From positions 1 to 8,576 of the forward strand of contig JAQUMS010000034.1 in NCBI GenBank assembly GCA_028717985.1: DNA of 8,576 nt. Direction: 5' to 3'. Both the position numbers and the translations under genes were made by a program. This stretch comes from Candidatus Omnitrophota bacterium (GTDB taxonomy: Bacteria > Omnitrophota > Gorgyraeia > Gygaellales > Profunditerraquicolaceae). A model generated the notes under the pieces. It was not told where the DNA came from. It saw only the letters and a list, made by a program, of their open reading frames with translations, and ran no database searches. Shown here one piece after another: positions 1 through 5,516 of the stretch. Numbering within the stretch: the stretch's first letter is position 1; each line of letters begins with the position of its first letter.

Positions 1-13
1 TAAGGAGAAGCGC

Positions 14-466
14 ATGGGACACACATGTAATTCAATTCTTATCAACGCCCCCTATGATATGATCTTTGATATTTCAAACGATATTTCCCGATGGACTCAA
101 TTGTTCGGTCACGAATATCAAAAAGCAGAGGTCCTTGAAAAAAACGGCAATAAAATAACGTTCCGCCTTACTGATGATGAAGGAAAATCATGGAAGTCAT
201 GGAGGCTCTTGTTTAAAGATAAAAATTTCGCGTACGCGGAAAGAGAAGACCCCCTGTTTCCTTTTAAGTATATGAAAATTATCTGGTTATATATTTTTAA
301 ACCCGGCGGTATAGAGTTAACCTGGATCCAGCATTTTGAAATGGATGATAAAGCGAAGTTTTCCGATGAGCAGGTGGAAGGGTTTATAAACAAACATTCA
401 AAAGAAAATCTTATTATTTTTAAGGATGTTATTGAACGGGAAGCGGCTGCCGCTCATAGACAATAA
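14..466 (+). CDS. SRPBCC-fold aromatase/cyclase-like protein
   Basis: A 150-residue protein of the START/SRPBCC (Bet v1-like) fold, closest by eye to polyketide cyclase/aromatase proteins of the TcmN/WhiE type. The sequence shows 'NAPYDMIFDISNDISRW' (residues 11-27), then the 'LF-x-EY-x-x-AEVL' block, and a 'GGIELTWIQHFEM' strand near residues 98-110. In the family this last segment reads roughly 'RM-W-Q-F-M' and lines the ligand cavity. It is followed by a C-terminal helix with an N-S-x-E-N pattern. The length is normal for a single-domain family member. Known members fold and dehydrate poly-beta-ketone chains bound to an acyl carrier protein; no such carrier or ketosynthase is visible here, so that role is inferred. 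A good Shine-Dalgarno site (AAGGAG, 2-7) precedes the ATG. The stop lies 2 nt before the transporter gene, so the two are probably co-transcribed. It could instead be a general hydrophobic-ligand-binding SRPBCC protein. Confidence 0.8.
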   Translation: MGHTCNSILINAPYDMIFDISNDISRWTQLFGHEYQKAEVLEKNGNKITFRLTDDEGKSWKSWRLLFKDKNFAYAEREDPLFPFKYMKIIWLYIFKPGGIELTWIQHFEMDDKAKFSDEQVEGFINKHSKENLIIFKDVIEREAAAAHRQ

Positions 467-468
467 CC

Positions 469-1629
469 GTGAAAAAAATAGTTTTTGTGATTTTATGTCT
501 TGAAGGCGCATTGCTTTCTTTCAACGTCGCGGCGGCATCGGCTTTAATTCCTTCCATTGCCGGGGATTTCGGCGTTGATCAGTTCATAACCGGTAAAATT
601 ATATGGCTTTACATGATCCCGTATGGTATCGCGGCGCTCGCGTATGGCCCTCTGGTCAGAATCTTTGATGCAAAAAAAATTGAATTGATTTGTTTTGCGC
701 TTTTTTCACTGGCGAATCTCGGCGCGGGACTGGCTCGTTCACTGGGAGAGTTATATGCCGCCCGTTTTTTTATGGGTATCTTCGGGGCATCGGTCATCCC
801 GTTGATTCTTATATTGATTTCTCACGCGGCGGACGAGAAGAACCGGGGAAAACTCGTTGGGCTGTTTTTCGGTTCGACATTTGCCGCGTCGCTCATAGGT
901 TTGTTTTTAAGCGGGATACTTCCCTGGAGGGCGATTTTTTTCATTCCTTCAATTGCCGGGTTTTGTGTGTTGATAGGAATGTATTTTTTTCTGCCGTCGT
1001 TTAAGCCGGTGCGGTCGGGCACCGTGGTACGATACTCGTCTGCTCTGAGAGACAGGCGGATAATTTCAGTCTTTTCGTATATTTTTCTTATAAGTTTTTT
1101 TTATCACGGTATTCAGCAATGGCTTGGAGTATATTTTTCGGAAGTATGCGGTTTGAAACAGGTTGCTATCAGTATGCTGATCACGTTAACCAGCCTGAGC
1201 GGTATCTTTGGTGAAGCGGTCGGAGGATGGCTTTCGGATATCTCAGGAAGGATAAAGACGGTGGAAGCGGGTATCGCATTGATGATTATCAGTATTTTTT
1301 CTATAGTGGCTTTTAAACTTCCCGTATCGCTTTTGGCATTGGTTATGATAGTTTGGGGGATTGGCTGGACTTTTAATCACGTCGGATTAACGACAATACT
1401 TACCGATCTTCCTAAAGAATTTGTTAATGAAGCGGCGAGTTTGAATAGCGGCGTCAGATTTATAGCGGGGGGTGCCGGAGCTTTGTTGAGCGGTATTTTT
1501 ATGCAGAAAAATTTTAACCTTGGATTCATGATGTTTGGATGGGGTTTGATTCTTTTGGCTGTTATGGCACGGAAATATTTATCTGTAGCTTTTTCTTCCA
1601 CTTCGGAAGTGGGGAGGCTTCGGGGTTAA
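469..1629 (+). CDS. Major facilitator superfamily transporter
   Basis: A 386-residue integral membrane protein with about twelve hydrophobic helices, estimated at residues 4-26, 43-62, 71-91, 95-118, 128-150, 155-176, 198-222, 232-255, 264-283, 286-310, 328-346 and 350-372. A long charged loop at about 177-197 separates the two six-helix halves. The helix 2-3 loop 'YGPLVRIFDAKK' and the matching helix 8-9 loop 'GGWLSDISGRIK' are the two copies of MFS motif A. 'ARFFMGIFGASVIPL' in helix 4 and 'LPWRAIFFIP' before helix 6 resemble drug or metabolite exporters. Transport direction and substrate cannot be read from the sequence. The start is GTG with no good Shine-Dalgarno site. It sits 2 nt after the cyclase stop, so translation probably depends on coupling, and the first helix begins at once, leaving little room for a later start. 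The last residues (SSTSEVGRLRG) overlap a small palindrome at the edge of the downstream repeat region. Confidence 0.88.
   Translation: MKKIVFVILCLEGALLSFNVAAASALIPSIAGDFGVDQFITGKIIWLYMIPYGIAALAYGPLVRIFDAKKIELICFALFSLANLGAGLARSLGELYAARFFMGIFGASVIPLILILISHAADEKNRGKLVGLFFGSTFAASLIGLFLSGILPWRAIFFIPSIAGFCVLIGMYFFLPSFKPVRSGTVVRYSSALRDRRIISVFSYIFLISFFYHGIQQWLGVYFSEVCGLKQVAISMLITLTSLSGIFGEAVGGWLSDISGRIKTVEAGIALMIISIFSIVAFKLPVSLLALVMIVWGIGWTFNHVGLTTILTDLPKEFVNEAASLNSGVRFIAGGAGALLSGIFMQKNFNLGFMMFGWGLILLAVMARKYLSVAFSSTSEVGRLRG
1598..1612. repeat. Short palindrome in the 3' end of the MFS gene
   Basis: CCACTTC-G-GAAGTGG forms a perfect 7-bp inverted repeat around one central G; as RNA it would fold as five pairs with a TCGGA loop. 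It encodes part of the polar C-terminal tail after the last helix, and the first large palindrome of the spacer begins about 20 nt later. No T-run follows, so it does not look like an intrinsic terminator. Confidence 0.5.
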
Positions 1630-1631
1630 TT

Positions 1632-1651
1632 CCTGCCTGCCGGCAGGCAGG
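1632..1651. repeat. Perfect 20-bp palindrome
   Basis: The arms CCTGCCTGCC (1632-1641) and GGCAGGCAGG (1642-1651) are exactly complementary with no loop, and each arm is itself an imperfect tandem of CCTG/CCTG. It begins 2 nt after the MFS stop codon. The form is typical of dispersed extragenic palindromes. It is too symmetrical, and lacks the T-tract, to be called a terminator. Confidence 0.8.
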
Positions 1652-1653
1652 CA

Positions 1654-1711
1654 CACAGTGACTTATGTTCGCTCACCTTGTTCGCTCCATAAGTCACGTG
1701 TTCATTAAGGA
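1654..1711. repeat. Long-loop hairpin element, copy 1, with TGTTCATTAAGGA flank
   Basis: The left arm GTGACTTATG (1658-1667) pairs perfectly with CATAAGTCAC (1688-1697). The stem extends by CAC (1654-1656) with GTG (1698-1700) across a single bulged A at 1657. The 20-nt loop region contains a direct repeat, with TGTTCGCTC at 1666-1674 and again at 1679-1687. The right flank TGTTCATTAAGGA (1699-1711) recurs exactly after copy 2. Confidence 0.75.
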
Positions 1712-1719
1712 ATAAACTA

Positions 1720-1777
1720 CTCCGTTCGTTAAGCACTGCGTAGATTTCTTCCGAAATCTACTTGTAACTTACCGGAG
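1720..1777. repeat. Compound hairpin with a 9-bp apical stem
   Basis: The apical stem GTAGATTTC (1740-1748) and GAAATCTAC (1753-1761) is perfect and closes a TTCC tetraloop. Outer pairing is possible between TAAG (1730-1733) and CTTA (1768-1771), and between CTCCG (1720-1724) and CGGAG (1773-1777), separated by internal loops. It lies midway between the two long-loop hairpins. Confidence 0.6.
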
Positions 1778-1790
1778 TTAATTCACAGAC

Positions 1791-1809
1791 GTCCGCCAGA
1801 AAGGCGGAC
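1791..1809. repeat. Short GC-rich hairpin
   Basis: GTCCGCC (1791-1797) and GGCGGAC (1803-1809) form a 7-bp perfect stem with an AGAAA loop. It abuts the next hairpin, with one nucleotide between them. The downstream sequence is not T-rich, so it is not a standard terminator. Confidence 0.6.
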
Positions 1810-1810
1810 T

Positions 1811-1864
1811 ACAACTTACGCTCACTCACTGTGTTCGTTCCGTAAGTTGTCTGTTCATTAAGGA
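1811..1864. repeat. Long-loop hairpin element, copy 2, with TGTTCATTAAGGA flank
   Basis: ACAACTTACG (1811-1820) pairs perfectly with CGTAAGTTGT (1841-1850) around a 20-nt loop, the same stem and loop lengths as the core of copy 1. The flank TGTTCATTAAGGA (1852-1864) is identical to that of copy 1. Its end merges into the ribosome-binding site of the SDR gene. Compared with copy 1, the stem differs at four base pairs, all compensated. Confidence 0.75.
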
Positions 1865-1866
1865 GG
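1860..1866 (+). promoter_or_regulatory. Ribosome-binding site of the SDR gene, formed at the end of the repeat
   Basis: AAGGAGG lies 7 nt before the ATG at 1874 and is close to an ideal Shine-Dalgarno sequence. Its first five bases belong to the flank shared with the upstream repeat copy (TGTTCATTAAGGA). The repeat therefore supplies part of the translation signal, and folding of the adjacent hairpin could influence access to it (inference). Confidence 0.7.
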
Positions 1867-1873
1867 CAAGGAT

Positions 1874-2647
1874 ATGAAAAGTCTGAAAGGAAAAACAGCG
1901 ATAGTCACCGGGGCAAGCAGGGGTATTGGGAAATCTCTTGCGTCGGTTGTTGCGGATTTGGGCGGGAATCTCGTGATTGCCGCGAGGACAGAAGGGCCTC
2001 TTCGCGAGACAGCGGAAGAGCTTGCGAAAAAGTTCAAGGTAAAGGTTGTTCCGGTTCCCACTGATGTGACAAAATTAAGCGATCTGGAAAATTTAGTGAA
2101 TAAAGCAAAAGATTCTTTTGGCGGGATTGATATTTTAATTAACAACGCGGGGGTTTCCAGCCAGTATCCCTTTGAAAAACAGCCGTTCGATGATTTTGAA
2201 AGCCTGGTGCATACGAATTATTTGGGATATATCCGGTTGATTCGTTTGGTAATCAATGATATGATAAAGAATAAATCAGGGGCGATTATTAATATGGTGT
2301 CGGGTTCGACTTTATGCGATCCCTTGCCGAGAAATTTCCTTGTTTATAGTTCTCTTAAAGTCGGCCTTCGTGCGTTTTCAAAAGGTTTATTCTGGGAAAT
2401 GCGGGATCACGGGATTAAAATAACCTCGATATTACCCGGTGTGACGGACACGGATCTAACCGGAAAATTAAAGGAAATTACCGCGGAAACATCACGTCTT
2501 ATGAGTACAGAGGCGATTGAAAACGCGGTCCGCTTTGCACTGACTGTTCCGGCAAACGTGTGCCCTTTGGAGATAGCGGTTATCAATCAGCAGACTCCGT
2601 GGACAGCGCCGGTTATTCCGTTTAAACAAGTTCATCCTGGTAAATAG
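1874..2647 (+). CDS. Classical short-chain dehydrogenase/reductase (SDR)
   Basis: A 257-residue NAD(P)-dependent oxidoreductase with the full classical SDR signature: the cofactor-binding glycine motif TGASRGIG (residues 12-19), Arg38 after the second strand, which favours NADPH, D64-V65 contacting adenine, NNAG (90-93), and the catalytic tetrad Asn115, Ser145, Tyr158 and Lys162 (YSSLK). The length is standard and the Rossmann fold is complete. The C-terminal region (about 190-257) sets substrate choice. It ends in a segment, 'VPANVCPLEIAVINQQTPW', like SDRs of the YdfG/3-hydroxy-acid or ketoacyl-reductase kind. The substrate cannot be named. A ketoreductase acting with the upstream cyclase-like protein is possible but unproven. 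A strong Shine-Dalgarno site supports the start. A 49-nt gap with no obvious terminator separates it from the next gene. Confidence 0.9.
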   Translation: MKSLKGKTAIVTGASRGIGKSLASVVADLGGNLVIAARTEGPLRETAEELAKKFKVKVVPVPTDVTKLSDLENLVNKAKDSFGGIDILINNAGVSSQYPFEKQPFDDFESLVHTNYLGYIRLIRLVINDMIKNKSGAIINMVSGSTLCDPLPRNFLVYSSLKVGLRAFSKGLFWEMRDHGIKITSILPGVTDTDLTGKLKEITAETSRLMSTEAIENAVRFALTVPANVCPLEIAVINQQTPWTAPVIPFKQVHPGK

Positions 2648-2696
2648 CCGACCCAGGGTATGGCTCATAAAGATTACGGGCTGAATAGGAGCTGAC

Positions 2697-3137
2697 ATGG
2701 ACCAAAGAGACGAAAAAAATCTGCAATTCCGTTATTTGATATGGCTCTATAAAACAACGAAGGAAGCGTTTGACCGGTATGAGCGTAAATTTACCCAGAT
2801 TGAACTTGATGAATATATTTTACGGACAATTGAACAGGGCTTGAAAGAAGCATATCTGCCCGCGGAAAAAAAGGCTTTTGAAAAATACGTCAATAGCTTA
2901 AGGGCATATATCGCTGAAAAAGAGAATGCGTGTTTGAAGCTTAAATACAAGGGGAAAAAAATAAATCCCGAGTTTCTTTTTCTCGATGTGAAATTGAACG
3001 CGATTGAAAAAACGATCGTTAAAATGTTCGGCAAACAGGAATTTGATCGGATCAGGAACGCGTATCATCAGGAGACGGTTAGGCGGATTTTGGAAGATCG
3101 ACGGGAACAGGAGCCAATCATAGGAGGAAAAAAATGA
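2697..3137 (+). CDS. Small helical protein of unknown function
   Basis: A 146-residue, highly charged protein that I cannot assign to a named family. It appears almost entirely alpha-helical. The N-terminal part has an aromatic, conserved-looking segment 'FRYLIWLYKTTKEAFDRYER' (residues 11-30) followed by 'KFTQIELDEYIL'. The middle (50-85) is Lys/Glu-rich, and the C-terminal helix is Arg/Glu-rich and ends 'IIGGKK'. There is no signal peptide, membrane helix or Cys/His metal site. Similar 'WLYKTTKEA' proteins seem familiar from uncultivated-phylum genomes, but that is recollection. It has a Shine-Dalgarno site (AGGAG, 2687-2691) and its stop overlaps the next start as ATGA, so it heads the coupled operon and is very probably expressed. 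A structural, regulatory or adaptor role is possible; none can be chosen. Confidence 0.75.
   Translation: MDQRDEKNLQFRYLIWLYKTTKEAFDRYERKFTQIELDEYILRTIEQGLKEAYLPAEKKAFEKYVNSLRAYIAEKENACLKLKYKGKKINPEFLFLDVKLNAIEKTIVKMFGKQEFDRIRNAYHQETVRRILEDRREQEPIIGGKK
3121..3127 (+). promoter_or_regulatory. Ribosome-binding site of the amidohydrolase, inside the preceding gene
   Basis: TAGGAGG ends 6 nt before the ATG at 3134 and lies within the last codons of the small helical protein gene. Together with the ATGA overlap, it fixes the start and indicates translational coupling. Confidence 0.7.
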
Positions 3138-4051
3138 TTATCGACTGCCATTCGCATTGGTTACCGGAACAAATAATCACAAACGCCCATTTTTATTCTC
3201 AATCATGGGGGAATATAGAAAATCAACTGAAAATGATGGATGAGACCGGCATTGATAAGGCGGTTTTAACCTATCCGACGTCGGACGCGCATCTTAAATT
3301 AGGCGGATTAAAAGAGCTATCCCGTATTTATAATGATAATGTTTCCGAAATTTTAAAAAGGTACCCGGACCGTTTTATCGGAGCTGCCATTCTGCCTGTA
3401 GGAAAAGCTTCCGATATCATTGATGAATTAATCCGGGCGATTGATGAACTCGGGTTTACCGCCGTATCGTTGGCAACAAGTTATGATGGACTGTATCTTG
3501 ACGATCCGATGTTTGAAAAAGTATATAAGAACGCCCAGGATTATAATATCCCTATTTTTATCCATCCGCAGATCGTTAATCCGATTGGATATGACCGCGT
3601 TCAGGATCCGCTGTTGACGCCTGTCGTGGAATATATTTTCGATACCGCTATCTGTATCGGAAAACTTATGATGTCGGGAGTATTGATGGAGTACTCGGAT
3701 GTGCATTTTATCTTTTCAAATTTCGGCGGAGGGATATGTTCTTTGTTTAATCGTTTTGACGCCACATACGAAATGCTCAGGGGGATTAATTTTGTGAAAG
3801 ATCTTAAAATACCGCCCAGTGCGCTCCTTAAAAATATTTATGTTGAAACAAGCGGGGATACGCTGCCCGCGAACTTTCAGGTGGCGCTGGAAGCTCTTGG
3901 CGCTTCTCATATTTTCTGGGGCAGTGATTGGCCCGCGAAGCAGAATGTCCGGGAGTCTATTCAGGTTGTGAGAGAACTTCCTTTAGGTATCGCGGACAAA
4001 GAAAATATACTTGGTAATAACCTCGCTGATTTTTTGACTCTGCAGCGGTGA
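3134..4051 (+). CDS. Amidohydrolase_2-type metal-dependent hydrolase or decarboxylase
   Basis: A 305-residue TIM-barrel enzyme of the amidohydrolase-related family (PF04909; relatives include ACMSD, resorcylate decarboxylases and lactone hydrolases). The first strand carries the metal-binding His-x-His motif (D4-C-H6-S-H8-W). Residues 81-89 hold 'FIGAAILPV' and 122-126 'LDDPM', both typical of the family. His144 in 'IFIHP' is the next ligand. Asp265 in 'FWGSDWP' is the expected catalytic or metal-binding Asp, and the C-terminal 'ILGNNLADFL' is the usual closing helix. The segment expected to contain a His before the Gly-Gly motif reads S195-N196-F-G-G-G, so that ligand appears to be Asn. Enzymes of this family cleave C-C or C-N/C-O bonds in cyclic acids, so the product is not predictable. 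It overlaps the small helical gene by 4 nt and is followed after 12 nt by the HAD gene. Confidence 0.85.
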   Translation: MIIDCHSHWLPEQIITNAHFYSQSWGNIENQLKMMDETGIDKAVLTYPTSDAHLKLGGLKELSRIYNDNVSEILKRYPDRFIGAAILPVGKASDIIDELIRAIDELGFTAVSLATSYDGLYLDDPMFEKVYKNAQDYNIPIFIHPQIVNPIGYDRVQDPLLTPVVEYIFDTAICIGKLMMSGVLMEYSDVHFIFSNFGGGICSLFNRFDATYEMLRGINFVKDLKIPPSALLKNIYVETSGDTLPANFQVALEALGASHIFWGSDWPAKQNVRESIQVVRELPLGIADKENILGNNLADFLTLQR

Positions 4052-4063
4052 GATCCTGGTGTT

Positions 4064-4741
4064 ATGAAAAAACTTCATTCTGCCCCCCGGGCAATAATTT
4101 TTGACATGGATGGTGTGATTGTTGATTCCATGCCGTATCATTTCATTGCCTGGTACGAAGCGTTGAGGCCGTGGGGAGTCAGAGTTAGTTGTTTTGATGT
4201 CTATTCAAAAGAGGGCGAGAGGTGGGATAAGACTTTAATTGGGCTTTTGAAACGCGAGGGTATTGATCCGAACCGGAAAACCCTGTTGAAAATTTTTGAA
4301 TCCCGCCAGAAGATATTTAAGAAGAATTTTAAACGATTTATTTTTTCCGGTGTTTATGAACTGTTGATATGCCTGAAAAAGAAACAGTATAAGCTGGCGC
4401 TGGTTACGGGCACGCCGTCACAGGAAATAAACAGAATTCTGCCGATAAAAATAAGGCGGTTATTTAACGCGATTGTGGCTGGAGATAGCGTAAAAAAAGG
4501 AAAACCTCATCCAGAGCCGTATCTGAAAGCCGCCGGATTATTGTCTCTTGCTCCCCAAAGTTGTGTTGTAGTTGAAAACGCGCCTTTTGGTATTACGTCG
4601 GCTAAAAAAGCGGGCATGTTTTGTATTGCCGTGTCCACAAGCCTGCCGAAAGAATATCTTCGCGAAGCGGACATGGTTGTTAATAAATTGGAAGAAATAA
4701 CCGGCAGTATTGAAAAAACATGCAAAGCCGGGGTCAATTAA
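4064..4741 (+). CDS. HAD-superfamily hydrolase, beta-phosphoglucomutase-like
   Basis: A 225-residue HAD phosphatase or phosphomutase. Motif I is 'IIFDMDGVIVDS' with nucleophile Asp14 and acid/base Asp16. Motif II is 'LVTGT' (Thr115 or Thr117), motif III is Lys147 in 'GKPHPEPY', and motif IV is 'VVVENAPFGI' with Glu171. A helical C1-type cap is inserted at about residues 21-95, as in beta-phosphoglucomutase, phosphoglycolate phosphatase and sugar-phosphatases. The substrate is normally a small phosphorylated sugar or acid. Next to a nucleoside phosphorylase and a sugar-1-phosphate isomerase, a sugar-phosphate or phosphoglycolate-type substrate is plausible (inference). The ATG at 4064 has only a weak ribosome-binding site and lies 12 nt after the amidohydrolase stop, so coupling is likely. 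The protein is full length, with all four HAD motifs present. Confidence 0.88.
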   Translation: MKKLHSAPRAIIFDMDGVIVDSMPYHFIAWYEALRPWGVRVSCFDVYSKEGERWDKTLIGLLKREGIDPNRKTLLKIFESRQKIFKKNFKRFIFSGVYELLICLKKKQYKLALVTGTPSQEINRILPIKIRRLFNAIVAGDSVKKGKPHPEPYLKAAGLLSLAPQSCVVVENAPFGITSAKKAGMFCIAVSTSLPKEYLREADMVVNKLEEITGSIEKTCKAGVN

Positions 4742-4757
4742 TAAAATCCGTAACAAC

Positions 4758-4761
4758 GAGG
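4758..4761 (+). promoter_or_regulatory. Ribosome-binding site fixing the phosphorylase start
   Basis: GAGG lies 5 nt before the ATG at 4767. An in-frame ATG at 4710 lies inside the HAD gene and would add 19 residues unlike the family, so 4767 is preferred. ATG codons at 4773 and 4791 are possible but have poorer spacing. Confidence 0.6.
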
Positions 4762-4766
4762 TAAAA

Positions 4767-5516
4767 ATGCAGATGCAAAAAGAAATTCACATGACGGGAA
4801 AAGATTTAACGGATATGGTACAGCTTCGGCCTCAGGATGTCGCTCGATACGCCATTGTCCCGGGGCCGAAGGACCGCCTTGAAGTTCTGATGAAGAAATT
4901 GGAAAGCCCGACGCGCAATTTTTCCTTTATGGAGTATTCAATGTATACCGGGATGTATCAGGGGATTAAGATTACGGCAATGAACGGAGGGCGGTTTTCC
5001 ACCGATACATCGATTACGACCGAAGTAATGTGTAATGCGCAAATCCAGAATATTATCAGGATCGGGACGTGCGGGGCTTTAAATGAAAAGATCAAAGTAG
5101 GCGATTTAATAGTTGTGGATACGGTACTGAGGGGGGATGGCGTAACTCCTTATTACGTTGATAAAACTTTTCATACCACTGCCGATAAGAAAATCGCCGA
5201 TACACTGGAAGCTGTGGCTAAGGAAACAGGTATAACTGTCCACCGTGGAACCGCATGGACAACCGATGCTTTGTTACGCGAGACGCGTGAAATCGTTGAG
5301 GCAAAACGGAAAGAAGGGGCCATTGCCGTGGATATGGTTTCCTCGACGCTGCTTACAATAGCCCAAGTCTATAAAATTAAAGCCGCTTCTATCCTTGCCG
5401 TAAGCGATAATGTGGTCACCGGGGAAATGGGGTTCATGAATCCGTTGTATTATATGGCTGAAACCAAACTCATTGAAATCGCTCTTGAGACGGTTAAACG
5501 ACTGGAAAAGCAATGA
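4767..5516 (+). CDS. PNP/UDP-family nucleoside phosphorylase
   Basis: A 249-residue (from the preferred start) member of the PNP_UDP_1 family, which cleaves a nucleoside with phosphate to give a free base and pentose 1-phosphate. Visible features are 'IVPGPKDR' (30-37), at the place of the usual GDPxR phosphate loop, and R98-IGTCGAL-NEKIKVGDLIV, the family signature with the phosphate-binding Arg. They also include 'AWTTDALLRETRE' (163-175), 'AVDMVSSTLL' (187-196), and 'AVSDNVVTGE' (211-220) with Asp214 at the position of the purine-protonating Asp of E. coli PNP. The uracil-recognition Gln/Arg pair of uridine phosphorylase is not evident, which favours a purine-type base. In the ribose-binding motif, where the family has Met-Glu, this protein has Met190-Val191. 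Its stop overlaps the isomerase start as ATGA, and the downstream genes could consume pentose 1-phosphate. Substrate candidates are methylthioadenosine, 5'-deoxyadenosine or another 5'-modified purine nucleoside. Confidence 0.85.
   Translation: MQMQKEIHMTGKDLTDMVQLRPQDVARYAIVPGPKDRLEVLMKKLESPTRNFSFMEYSMYTGMYQGIKITAMNGGRFSTDTSITTEVMCNAQIQNIIRIGTCGALNEKIKVGDLIVVDTVLRGDGVTPYYVDKTFHTTADKKIADTLEAVAKETGITVHRGTAWTTDALLRETREIVEAKRKEGAIAVDMVSSTLLTIAQVYKIKAASILAVSDNVVTGEMGFMNPLYYMAETKLIEIALETVKRLEKQ

Larger units (their letters stand above)
1630..1873. other. 244-bp non-coding spacer made of consecutive inverted repeats
   Basis: This is the only long gap between genes in the window. I see no convincing protein gene, no tRNA and no clear sigma-70 promoter in it. 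About three quarters of the spacer can be placed in inverted repeats: a 20-bp palindrome (1632-1651), a bulged hairpin (1654-1700), a compound hairpin (1720-1777), a short GC-rich hairpin (1791-1809) and a second long-loop hairpin (1811-1850). None is followed by a T-run. The first and last long-loop hairpins are related copies sharing the same 13-nt right flank. The arrangement resembles REP/BIME-like extragenic palindromic elements or a structured untranslated RNA between the transporter and dehydrogenase genes. Which of these it is remains open. Confidence 0.75.

Noticed and set aside
118..393. Minus-strand open frame of 91 codons opposite the cyclase gene
   Set aside because: It is antisense to a clearly recognisable SRPBCC gene and its product has no recognisable domain. 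The same applies to the other minus-strand frames opposite the MFS, SDR, amidohydrolase, HAD, isomerase, aldolase and dehydrogenase genes.
1791..1850. Hairpins as rho-independent terminators after the transporter gene
   Set aside because: None of the stems in 1630-1873 is followed by a T-run, and several are too symmetrical or have 20-nt loops. A terminator cannot be supported from sequence alone.
1632..1864. CRISPR array or tRNA-like cluster in the repeat-rich spacer
   Set aside because: Repeats are not regularly spaced identical units with unique spacers, and no cloverleaf with anticodon and T-loop consensus is visible.
1858..2145. 95-codon minus-strand frame covering the SDR start and repeat edge
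   Set aside because: It mirrors the SDR N-terminal coding sequence, has no recognisable protein features, and the plus-strand SDR has all catalytic motifs.
2648..2696. Possible promoter between the SDR gene and the unknown helical gene
   Set aside because: Only 49 nt with no convincing -35/-10 pair; read-through from the SDR gene is equally possible.
4571..4600. HAD motif IV reads Glu-Asn rather than Glu-Asp
   Set aside because: VVENAP-GI is a common variant among beta-phosphoglucomutase-like HAD phosphatases, so it is not evidence of inactivation.
4710..4766. Upstream ATG giving a 19-residue longer nucleoside phosphorylase
   Set aside because: It lies within the HAD gene, has no good ribosome-binding site, and the extra residues do not resemble the family; the ATG at 4767 has GAGG at correct spacing.
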